Shown: piece by piece, positions 1 through 5,563 of the stretch
Numbering within the stretch: position 1 is the first letter of the stretch
Layout: every line of letters starts with the position of its first letter
Assembly (NCBI GenBank): GCA_030592105.1
Contig: JAUVKE010000082.1
Span: 1 to 9,221, forward strand
Direction: 5' to 3'
From: Desulfobacteraceae bacterium
GTDB lineage: Bacteria > Desulfobacterota > Desulfobacteria > Desulfobacterales > BuS5
Length of the DNA: 9,221 nt
Notes under the pieces: generated by a model
Databases searched by the model: none
What the model was told of the DNA's origin: nothing
Seen by the model: the letters and a program-made list of their open reading frames with translations, nothing else
Program-made: the position numbers and the translations under genes

Positions 1-386
1 ATTCCCATATCCTTTGCCATGGTTATGGCTTCGGAAAATTTTTTCCCATGATACTCTCCAAAAGTCCCCGCCATTGTGGTAAAATCCTCGGCAGCCGCCA
101 TAACCTGTCGTCCATCAACCTTACCAAAGGCGACAATAACAGCTTCTGCAGGGATCTCTTTTTTATCAAGCCCGAATGCCGTGGTTCTATGTTCAACAAA
201 AAGACCTATCTCATTATACTCTCCGTCATCAAAAAAATATTCCAGCCGCTCCCTTGCGGTGAGCTTTCCACTGTCATGCTGTTTTTTGATGGCCTTTTCC
301 CCACCCATATTTAATACTTTATTTCTTCTATCCTGATATTCCTTATATATTGCTTTGTAACCTTTTTTTTCCTGCTTAACGCTCAT
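1..386 (-). CDS. Acyl-CoA carboxylase carboxyltransferase (beta) subunit, N-terminal part, cut by window edge
   Basis: By family, this is the biotin-dependent carboxyltransferase subunit (PccB/MccB/MmdA-like) that moves CO2 between carboxybiotin and an acyl-CoA. Only the first 128 residues are in the window; the rest lies to the left. What is seen: the family N-terminus with GKLTARERLEYFFDDG (residues 40-55), FVEHRTTAFG (63-72), a KVDGRQV segment (89-95) and DFTTMAGTFGEYHGKK (101-116), in the order expected for the first crotonase-like carboxyltransferase half. The ATG at 384-386 is preceded by AAGGAG about 10 nt upstream. It begins 29 nt after the 3-hydroxyacyl-CoA dehydrogenase stop, so it is the last gene of the operon visible here. 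The acyl substrate (propionyl, methylcrotonyl, glutaconyl or other) cannot be told from this part. A biotin carboxylase or biotin carrier gene is not visible and may lie further left. Confidence 0.92.
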   Translation of the reverse strand, partial: MSVKQEKKGYKAIYKEYQDRRNKVLNMGGEKAIKKQHDSGKLTARERLEYFFDDGEYNEIGLFVEHRTTAFGLDKKEIPAEAVIVAFGKVDGRQVMAAAEDFTTMAGTFGEYHGKKFSEAITMAKDMG

Positions 387-415
387 CTCTTATAATCTCC
401 TTAATACAATATTTT

Positions 416-1567
416 TTACCTGTATGTTCCCTTTACTATCATTTTAACCGGTTTAAAGATCTCCTTGTTGAATTTTTTTGAAAGCCCCTCAAGTCGTTTT
501 GCAAGACTTGCCGGTTCTATTTTTCGGGCAGCTGCCATGGGTCCTTCTTTTAAACCTGAAGCATTCAGCATGGCTTTATCTATATCATCGATTTTACAAA
601 CCCCCATCTCAACCAGCTTCAGTGCTTCATTGATCTGAACGGCAGTAACATCCGCAGGATCAAATTTGTCTGTTGCTTTTGTAAGGTCTATCTCAGGTCT
701 TCCATTGGACCAGTCAAAAAAACCTTTTCCGGTTTTTTTACCGTAATTGCCGGCATTTACTTTTTCATCAAGTAGCCTGTAAGGTTTATATTCCGGATGT
801 AGATTTTCGGCATAATATAATAAAACATGCCTGTGAACCTCGAGACCCACAAAATCAAGGAGCTCAAAAGGTCCCATGGGAATGCCGGTTTTTCTCATTA
901 CAGCTTCAATCTCTTCTGGGGCGGCAATCCCCTGATCAATGGTACAGCCCCGCAGAACATGGGCCGGAGCATTAACACGATTTACCAGAAACCCGGGAAC
1001 ATCTTTTTCTACCCTAACAGGTATTTTGTTGATTTTTAAACAAAAATCATAACCTGCTTTCATCGTTTCTTCTGATGTTTTTTTAGCCTTTATAACCTCC
1101 ACAAGCTTCATGATCACCACAGGATTAAAAAAGTGGAGTCCCATGACCTTGTCAGGCCTTTTTGTAGCTGATGCAATATCTGTAATCGATATGGATGAAG
1201 TGTTCGAGGCAAGTATTGCATGTTCAGGGGCGTACTCATCAATCTGCTTGAAGATTTCTTTTTTTAAATCGAGAATTTCAGGTATAACTTCAATTATCAG
1301 ATCCGCATTTTTTACAGCATCTGCCAAGTCAACGCATGGGACAAGAAGTTCTGCTTTGATCTTTTTAAAATGATTTTCAGAGACTTTCCCCTTTTTTACC
1401 AGTTTTGCAAGACTTTCATTTATTCGTTTTGCCCCTTTTTTAACAAATTCATCCTTTATATCTCTTAAAATAACCTTATAGCCTGCAATAAGGGCAACTT
1501 CGGCGATGCCATGCCCCATGTCTCCGGCACCTAAAACGGCAACTGTTTTAATATTGTCGGCAGTCAT
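416..1567 (-). CDS. 3-hydroxyacyl-CoA dehydrogenase, NAD-dependent, with C-terminal extension
   Basis: Cytoplasmic NAD-dependent oxidoreductase interconverting 3-hydroxyacyl-CoA and 3-oxoacyl-CoA, the third step of beta-oxidation. The 383-residue product starts with a Rossmann fold: GAGDMG at 13-18 and Asp36 after the second strand, as expected for NAD preference. The catalytic set is recognisable: Ser121-Asn122 in SNTSS, His145 in LHFFNPV, Glu157 twelve residues later, and Asn196 in GFLVNRV. Single-domain enzymes of the Hbd/HADH type are usually about 280-320 residues; here about 90 extra residues (roughly 295-383) resemble a second copy of the C-terminal helical 3HCDH domain, as seen in FadB/FadJ-type proteins and some archaeal homologues. 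The ATG has GGAG 8 nt upstream. The gene lies 36 nt after the enoyl-CoA hydratase, matching the order of reactions. The family is certain; chain length and substrate are not known. Confidence 0.95.
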   Translation of the reverse strand: MTADNIKTVAVLGAGDMGHGIAEVALIAGYKVILRDIKDEFVKKGAKRINESLAKLVKKGKVSENHFKKIKAELLVPCVDLADAVKNADLIIEVIPEILDLKKEIFKQIDEYAPEHAILASNTSSISITDIASATKRPDKVMGLHFFNPVVIMKLVEVIKAKKTSEETMKAGYDFCLKINKIPVRVEKDVPGFLVNRVNAPAHVLRGCTIDQGIAAPEEIEAVMRKTGIPMGPFELLDFVGLEVHRHVLLYYAENLHPEYKPYRLLDEKVNAGNYGKKTGKGFFDWSNGRPEIDLTKATDKFDPADVTAVQINEALKLVEMGVCKIDDIDKAMLNASGLKEGPMAAARKIEPASLAKRLEGLSKKFNKEIFKPVKMIVKGTYR

Positions 1568-1603
1568 TATCTTTTCTCCGTGAATATCAGGTCTTTTTTT
1601 AGC

Positions 1604-2386
1604 TTATTTCCCTGTAAAATCAGGTTTTCTTTTTTCCAAAAACGCATTTGCACCTTCTTTTTGATCTTCAGTTCCAAAGCACATGGCAAAAAGTTCTTTT
1701 TCGCTTTCAAGCCCCACTGACAATGAAGTCTCCAGAGCTTTATTAACGGCAATTTTTCCCAATTTTAAAATTACAGGAGATTTGGTTTTTATTTTGTTTA
1801 CGATTTTTTCAACTGTTGGCCTAAGTTCATTTCTGGGAACAACTTTATTTACAAGGCCAAGGCCAAGGGCTTCCTGTGCAGACAGAAAACCCCCTGTCAT
1901 TATAAGTTCCTTTGCTTTTTTTTCTCCCACAAGGCGTGTTAATATCTGACTCCCCCCGCCCCCCGGTATTATCCCCACATTTATTTCTGGGTGCCCGAAT
2001 TTGGCATCTTCCGTGGCTATTATAATATCACAAGCCATGGCCAGTTCACATCCTCCGCCAAGGGCAAGACCATTTACCATGGCCACCACAGGTTTGAGAA
2101 GTTCTCTTATGGTCTGGACAGCCCTTTTTTCACCCTTGAACATATCAATGGCAGCAGCTGAGGTCATTGAGGGGAACATGGTAATGTCCGCACCTGCACT
2201 AAAAGCTTTATCACCTGCTCCTGTTATAACCAGAACGCGAACATTCTCATCAACCTTTGCCTTATTTACTGCATCTGTAAGTTCTTTTCGTACAGTATCG
2301 TTCTGGGCATTTAATACATCCGGCCTGTTTAATGTTATCCAGCCTACGTTCTCCTTTATTTCGTATGTGATGGTCTGATAATCCAC
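1604..2386 (-). CDS. Enoyl-CoA hydratase/isomerase (crotonase family), GTG start
   Basis: Cytoplasmic crotonase-fold enzyme hydrating 2-enoyl-CoA to 3-hydroxyacyl-CoA. At 260 residues it has the normal family length. What is seen: the first oxyanion-hole segment AFSAGADI (61-68), the second in LALGGGCELAMACD (107-120), and both glutamates used by true hydratases, Glu114 in GGCELA and Glu134 in HPEINVGIIPGGGG. Having both glutamates argues for a working hydratase rather than an isomerase-only or dehalogenase-like member. The start is GTG (2384-2386), chosen because AGGAG lies 6 nt upstream (2393-2397) and the protein then begins MDYQTITYEI, as usual for the family. It lies 77 nt after the thiolase and 36 nt before the dehydrogenase. 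The GIIPGGGG loop is encoded by two runs of six G (coding strand) split by one C; the frame is intact. Confidence 0.95.
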   Translation of the reverse strand: MDYQTITYEIKENVGWITLNRPDVLNAQNDTVRKELTDAVNKAKVDENVRVLVITGAGDKAFSAGADITMFPSMTSAAAIDMFKGEKRAVQTIRELLKPVVAMVNGLALGGGCELAMACDIIIATEDAKFGHPEINVGIIPGGGGSQILTRLVGEKKAKELIMTGGFLSAQEALGLGLVNKVVPRNELRPTVEKIVNKIKTKSPVILKLGKIAVNKALETSLSVGLESEKELFAMCFGTEDQKEGANAFLEKRKPDFTGK

Positions 2387-2392
2387 AGCAGG

Positions 2393-2397
2393 CTCCT
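2393..2397 (-). promoter_or_regulatory. Ribosome binding site deciding the GTG start of the enoyl-CoA hydratase
   Basis: AGGAG on the minus strand, 6 nt before the GTG at 2386-2384. No in-frame ATG with a comparable site is present at the N-terminus, so GTG is the supported start. Confidence 0.7.
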
Positions 2398-2463
2398 TTG
2401 TTAGGTTTTGGAGTAACTATTTTAATTGTTTAAAAATGCTGATTGCCAAGACGCTTCAGCTAT

Positions 2464-3669
2464 CTATTTCCCTATGATTGATACGCTCACAACGTTTCGA
2501 TTGGGGAATCCCCCAAGATTGTGTGTTAAACCGTATTTTGGATTTTTGACCTGTCTATCCTCGGGCCATCTTTCCTGAAGCTGATTATACATCTCATAAA
2601 GCATCCTTATGCCGGATGCACCAATGGGATGGCCGAAACATTTGAGCCCTCCGTCCGTTTGGCAGGGAACACCCCCCCCGTCCAGGTCAAAAAAGCCGTT
2701 TAATACATCATCCACAGCGCCCCCCCTTGGGGATATTTGAAGGTCTTCCATGGTAACAAGTTCTGTTATGGAAAAACAATCATGAACCTCCATCATGCTG
2801 ATCTCTTCTCTGGGGTTGGTGATTCCTGCTTCCTTATAAGCTTTTTCTGCAGCTTTGGAAGTCGTCATAATACTGGCTCCGTCCCAGTCCGTGTACATTG
2901 CTTCTTCCCCTGAGCTGCATGCTATCTGAAGAGATTTTACGTAAATGATTTCCTGATCTTTTTTTATTCTTTTTGCTATCTCAGGAGTTGTAACAATGGC
3001 AGCAGCAGCTCCGTCACTGACGCCGCAGCAGTCGAACAGGCCTGATGGATATGCGATCATGGGGGCATTGAGAATCTTTTCCACAGAAGGTGTGTTCCTC
3101 AAATGTGCCAGGGGATTTTTAGATCCGTTCTGGTGGCTTTTCCATGAAATATGTGCCATGGCCTCTTTAATTCTTTTCATGGGGATATTATATGCAGCCT
3201 CATACGCCGAAGCCAGCTGGGCAAAAGCACCTGGAGCGGTTCTGTCAGCGCCGAGTAAAACATCTATCAGTCCGTCTGTTCCACCGCCTGGAAGTCCGCC
3301 GAATCCTGTATCCTTTAATTTTTCCACTCCCACGGCCAGACACATATCATAGGCTCCTGATGCCACGGCATAACATGCGCCTCTGAATGCTTCTGTTCCT
3401 GTTGCACATTTATTTTCCACACGGGTAATCGGAATAAATGGGAGCTTAAGGGTGGAAGAGACTGTGATGCCGGATTTCCCCCCGCTTATCTCATCAAAAT
3501 AGAGCCCCATCCAGCATGCATCAACATCTTTTTTTTCTATGCCTGCGTCTTTAATGCATGCCAGAAATGACTCGAGAATCAGATCCTCGATGCTCATATC
3601 CCAGCGCTCTCCGAATTTTGAGCAGCCCATGCCGAGTATCGCAACCTTATCTTTGATTCCAGCAGCCAT
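2464..3669 (-). CDS. Thiolase, SCP2/non-canonical acetyl-CoA acetyltransferase type
   Basis: Thiolase-fold enzyme cleaving or forming a 3-oxoacyl-CoA (401 residues, normal length). The nucleophile is Cys88 in NKCATGTEA. His296 lies in EVHDCFS, the signature typical of the SCP2-thiolase branch, and His347 in CFGHPIGASG. Where classical degradative thiolases have a second catalytic Cys near the C-terminus, this protein has THNLGG (382-387), also typical of the SCP2/archaeal branch. The ATG is preceded by GGAG 7 nt upstream, lying inside the last codons of the upstream gene, and only 1 nt separates the two genes, so translation is probably coupled. In archaea a thiolase of this branch forms a complex with HMG-CoA synthase bridged by a DUF35 protein; the DUF35 fusion next door suggests a similar partnership. 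Substrate not determined. Confidence 0.93.
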   Translation of the reverse strand: MAAGIKDKVAILGMGCSKFGERWDMSIEDLILESFLACIKDAGIEKKDVDACWMGLYFDEISGGKSGITVSSTLKLPFIPITRVENKCATGTEAFRGACYAVASGAYDMCLAVGVEKLKDTGFGGLPGGGTDGLIDVLLGADRTAPGAFAQLASAYEAAYNIPMKRIKEAMAHISWKSHQNGSKNPLAHLRNTPSVEKILNAPMIAYPSGLFDCCGVSDGAAAAIVTTPEIAKRIKKDQEIIYVKSLQIACSSGEEAMYTDWDGASIMTTSKAAEKAYKEAGITNPREEISMMEVHDCFSITELVTMEDLQISPRGGAVDDVLNGFFDLDGGGVPCQTDGGLKCFGHPIGASGIRMLYEMYNQLQERWPEDRQVKNPKYGLTHNLGGFPNRNVVSVSIIGK

Positions 3670-3670
3670 T

Positions 3671-5128
3671 TTAATTCTCCTCTTTTATGGGTACAGCTTT
3701 CCAAAAATATCTGACTATATCCCTTCTTTCATCTATATGTTTGATTCGGAAGGTGAAACGTAGAGGCATTCCAACTTTAATGGAATCGAGATCGCAATCG
3801 GTAAAATTCATCATAATTTTGCCCCCTCCTTCTATGAACAGGTTCCCGTAAATCTGCGGAGGATTCATGGATGCAGCAAGGTTGTCCCCTGTAAAGCTTC
3901 CAATTCTGGCGATTTTATCGGAAAAGTTATACTCCTCCATCTCATCTATGGCTCCGCATGAAGGTTTAACGCATACCCTTTGAGGTGGAAACTGCGGAGT
4001 TCCGCATTTTGTGCACCTGCTGCCGCAAAAGCTTAAGGCTGCCCTGTTTGATCTCCACATGAAAGACCATCGGCTGGGTAACTCCTCTTCACCCCTGATT
4101 CCTGTATCGATGGGGATAATCTGTCTCCATGCCAGATATTTTGCATAATGGCTCAATTCAGCCTTGTCAGCCAGATTAGCAGCAACCCCTTTAATATTTT
4201 TTAAGTCATTTATTTTATCTGTAACTTCAAAATAAAGGGCATCGCAGCCGCTTCCATAGCTTACGACAAGTATTTTGTCCCCTGGGCTGGCAGAGTCAAG
4301 GGCGCTTGCCAGCATGACAAGGGATTGGGCAGACCCCATTTCACCGATTTCATTCATTAATATATCCTGAACCTTTTCAGGAGCTATACCAAGTGTTTTG
4401 TTTATTTTTTTTCTTTCAGCTCCATAATGGCAGGAATAGACAATTTGGGAAAAATCATCTATTTTGATTTTATATTTTTCCAAAAGGCCGTTAATGGCTT
4501 TGGGAATCATTTTTCCATATCCCATATCCCTGATCCAGCGGTCTTCCCACTGGCGGTCGAATTTTGAATGTCTTCCGCGGACATGATCTCCAAAGTCACA
4601 GGTTAGAGTATATGAACCTTTAAATTCAGCAATTACATCTTCATCACTCACCATAAAAGATGTGCCTGCATCACCAAAGAGCATCTCCTGGGGGCTTCCC
4701 ATTTTTCCAAGACGGCAGTCTGAGGCGCATGCGAGCATGTTTTTTGAGCCTCCTGAACCCACAGCATCAATGGCGGCCATAAGTGCAGATGTGCCGGATC
4801 TTAAGGAGCCTGAAAAATCGATGGATCTTACATCTTCCTTCATTCCCAGGGCGGTTGCGATAATACCGGCATTTTGTCTTTCCTGAAAAGGCATTGATGT
4901 GGAACCGAAATAGACTCCGTCTATCTTTTTGCGATCAATATTCCCAAGGCAGTTTATTCCGGCAGCTACAGCCATGGTAATGCTATCCTCATCGGCATTG
5001 GCCACTGCTTTTTCACCCTTTGCCAGACCAATGGTGGCTGAATTGAGCCACCCCATGGCCTCAAAAATTTTCATACGGTTTAAACGATAACGGGGGATAT
5101 ATGCCCCATATGAACGGATACCAACCAT
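3671..5128 (-). CDS. HMG-CoA-synthase-like protein fused to C-terminal DUF35 zinc-ribbon/OB domain; apparent loss of catalytic Cys and Glu
   Basis: A 485-residue fusion. Residues 1 to about 330 are a thiolase-fold domain resembling archaeal/bacterial HMG-CoA synthase (start MVGIRSYGAYIPRYRLNR; GDAGTSFMV 152-160; SYGSGCDALYF 290-300). Residues about 350-485 are a DUF35 module: a zinc ribbon with Cys372, Cys375, Cys386 and Cys391, then an OB fold. By-eye alignment of active-site motifs: the archaeal FACKAGT region is GSLRSGT here, placing Leu109 at the nucleophilic Cys, and GSES is GSTS, placing Thr77 at the catalytic Glu; His234 (SCHYGAERKK) is kept. These positions agree closely with the 79/111/233 numbering of the S. 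aureus enzyme. HMG-CoA synthesis is therefore unlikely; a partner or scaffold role for the adjacent thiolase, as with DUF35 proteins in archaeal and BbsA/BbsB-type thiolases, is an inference. The ATG at 5128 is preferred over an in-frame ATG at 5170 because GGAGG lies 9 nt upstream. Confidence 0.88.
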   Translation of the reverse strand: MVGIRSYGAYIPRYRLNRMKIFEAMGWLNSATIGLAKGEKAVANADEDSITMAVAAGINCLGNIDRKKIDGVYFGSTSMPFQERQNAGIIATALGMKEDVRSIDFSGSLRSGTSALMAAIDAVGSGGSKNMLACASDCRLGKMGSPQEMLFGDAGTSFMVSDEDVIAEFKGSYTLTCDFGDHVRGRHSKFDRQWEDRWIRDMGYGKMIPKAINGLLEKYKIKIDDFSQIVYSCHYGAERKKINKTLGIAPEKVQDILMNEIGEMGSAQSLVMLASALDSASPGDKILVVSYGSGCDALYFEVTDKINDLKNIKGVAANLADKAELSHYAKYLAWRQIIPIDTGIRGEEELPSRWSFMWRSNRAALSFCGSRCTKCGTPQFPPQRVCVKPSCGAIDEMEEYNFSDKIARIGSFTGDNLAASMNPPQIYGNLFIEGGGKIMMNFTDCDLDSIKVGMPLRFTFRIKHIDERRDIVRYFWKAVPIKEEN

Positions 5129-5137
5129 AACTATTTT

Positions 5138-5142
5138 CCTCC
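5138..5142 (-). promoter_or_regulatory. Strong ribosome binding site fixing the start of the HMGCS-like/DUF35 gene
   Basis: GGAGG on the minus strand, 9 nt before the ATG at 5128-5126. It rules out the in-frame ATG at 5170, which would add 14 residues (MFSKTLNFAWRKIV) not expected in the family. Confidence 0.8.
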
Positions 5143-5229
5143 ATGCAAAGTTGAGAGTTTTGCTGAACAAGTTGAAAATATGTAGGATAATTATTAAATA
5201 CTCTTATAATTACATATACAAAAGAGGTA

Positions 5230-5279
5230 ATAATATTCACATCTTGCAAGATATAGCAAGAGTTTTTGAAATTTGTCAT
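5230..5279 (-). promoter_or_regulatory. Candidate leftward promoter region of the acyl-CoA operon
   Basis: Two overlapping sigma70-like possibilities are seen on the minus strand. One is TTGCTA (5259-5254), 18 nt spacer, TATTAT (5235-5230). The other is ATGACA (5279-5274), 18 nt spacer, TATATC (5255-5250). Neither is perfect, and in such AT-rich DNA chance matches are common. The palindrome at 5241-5252 lies in the spacer of the first and overlaps the -10 of the second, so a bound protein would be expected to interfere with either. It would give a leader of about 100 nt before the start at 5128. Confidence 0.35.
5241..5252. promoter_or_regulatory. 12-bp perfect palindrome ATCTTGCAAGAT, candidate operator
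   Basis: ATCTTGCAAGAT equals its own reverse complement. It sits in the candidate leftward promoter. Acyl-CoA operons are often controlled by TetR- or GntR-family (FadR-like) dimers that bind such palindromes; no regulator gene is in the window, so the operator role is inferred only from position and symmetry. Confidence 0.35.
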
Positions 5280-5391
5280 TATGAATTACCATTTGCGTTA
5301 TTTGATTTGAACTGAATAAATATTGCGCAGCCTGGAAAAAACTGATTATAAATTATATATAGACCGTCACATAAATAATTTCAGCAATAGA

Positions 5392-5473
5392 CTGAGCTAT
5401 AATAAAATTTAAAAATTTCTGGAACTCGCTACGCTCAAACAGCCAGAGTTTTTTAAATTTCACCATAGCTCAG
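5392..5473. repeat. 82-nt inverted repeat forming a long hairpin (possible REP/MITE-like element)
   Basis: The left arm 5392-5415 begins CTGAGCTAT and ends AAATTTAAAAA; the right arm 5450-5473 is its reverse complement at 21 of 24 positions. The three differences are A/C mismatches in plus-strand RNA but U/G wobbles in minus-strand RNA, so only the minus-strand transcript would pair along all 24 positions. Inside, TCTGG (5418-5422) and CCAGA (5443-5447) form a second stem around a loop containing CTCGCTACGCTC. Short TCAG...CTGA extensions flank both ends (5381-5395 and 5470-5479) with different spacers. No transposase and no clear target-site duplication were seen. The shape resembles dispersed hairpin elements, but whether it is repeated elsewhere in the genome cannot be seen here. 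Confidence 0.75.
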
Positions 5474-5475
5474 TT

Positions 5476-5504
5476 CTGACATCTGGCCGTATGAAATTTA
5501 TTAT
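5476..5504 (+). promoter_or_regulatory. Near-consensus sigma70 promoter for the cPGS-like/arcC genes
   Basis: CTGACA (5476-5481) matches TTGACA at 5 of 6 positions, the spacer is exactly 17 nt, and TATTAT (5499-5504) matches TATAAT at 5 of 6. Transcription would begin near 5511, giving a leader of about 53 nt to the ATG at 5564. The -35 hexamer begins 2 nt after the arm of the long inverted repeat, whose TCAG/CTGA extension overlaps it. Confidence 0.6.
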
Positions 5505-5563
5505 CTGAATATCTATAAATATAAACCACAGGTTCTCATAAAATTAATTTAGGGAGACAGCAA

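Larger units (their letters stand above)
5129..5563. other. Divergent intergenic region (435 nt) between the acyl-CoA operon and the cPGS-like gene
   Basis: AT-rich region without a supported gene. Going rightward it holds the RBS of the leftward operon, a candidate leftward promoter with a 12-bp palindrome (5230-5279), an AT-rich stretch without recognised signals (about 5280-5380), a long inverted repeat (5392-5473), a near-consensus rightward promoter (5476-5504) and the RBS (AGGGAG, 5551-5556) of the cPGS-like gene. A 72-codon minus-strand reading frame at 5061-5279 overlaps the HMGCS-like start in another frame and is not believed. Confidence 0.8.

Noticed and set aside
2001..2378. 125-codon plus-strand reading frame opposite the enoyl-CoA hydratase
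   Set aside because: It is antisense to a gene with full motif support and has no recognisable domain; other long opposite-strand frames (48-314, 2996-3352) were dismissed for the same reason.
5129..5170. Upstream ATG giving a 14-residue longer HMGCS-like protein
   Set aside because: The internal ATG at 5128 has GGAGG at ideal distance and matches the family N-terminus.
5061..5279. 72-codon minus-strand reading frame covering the operon leader
   Set aside because: It overlaps the start of the HMGCS-like gene in another frame, has no recognisable motifs and a very biased AT-rich composition; it is better explained as leader/promoter DNA.
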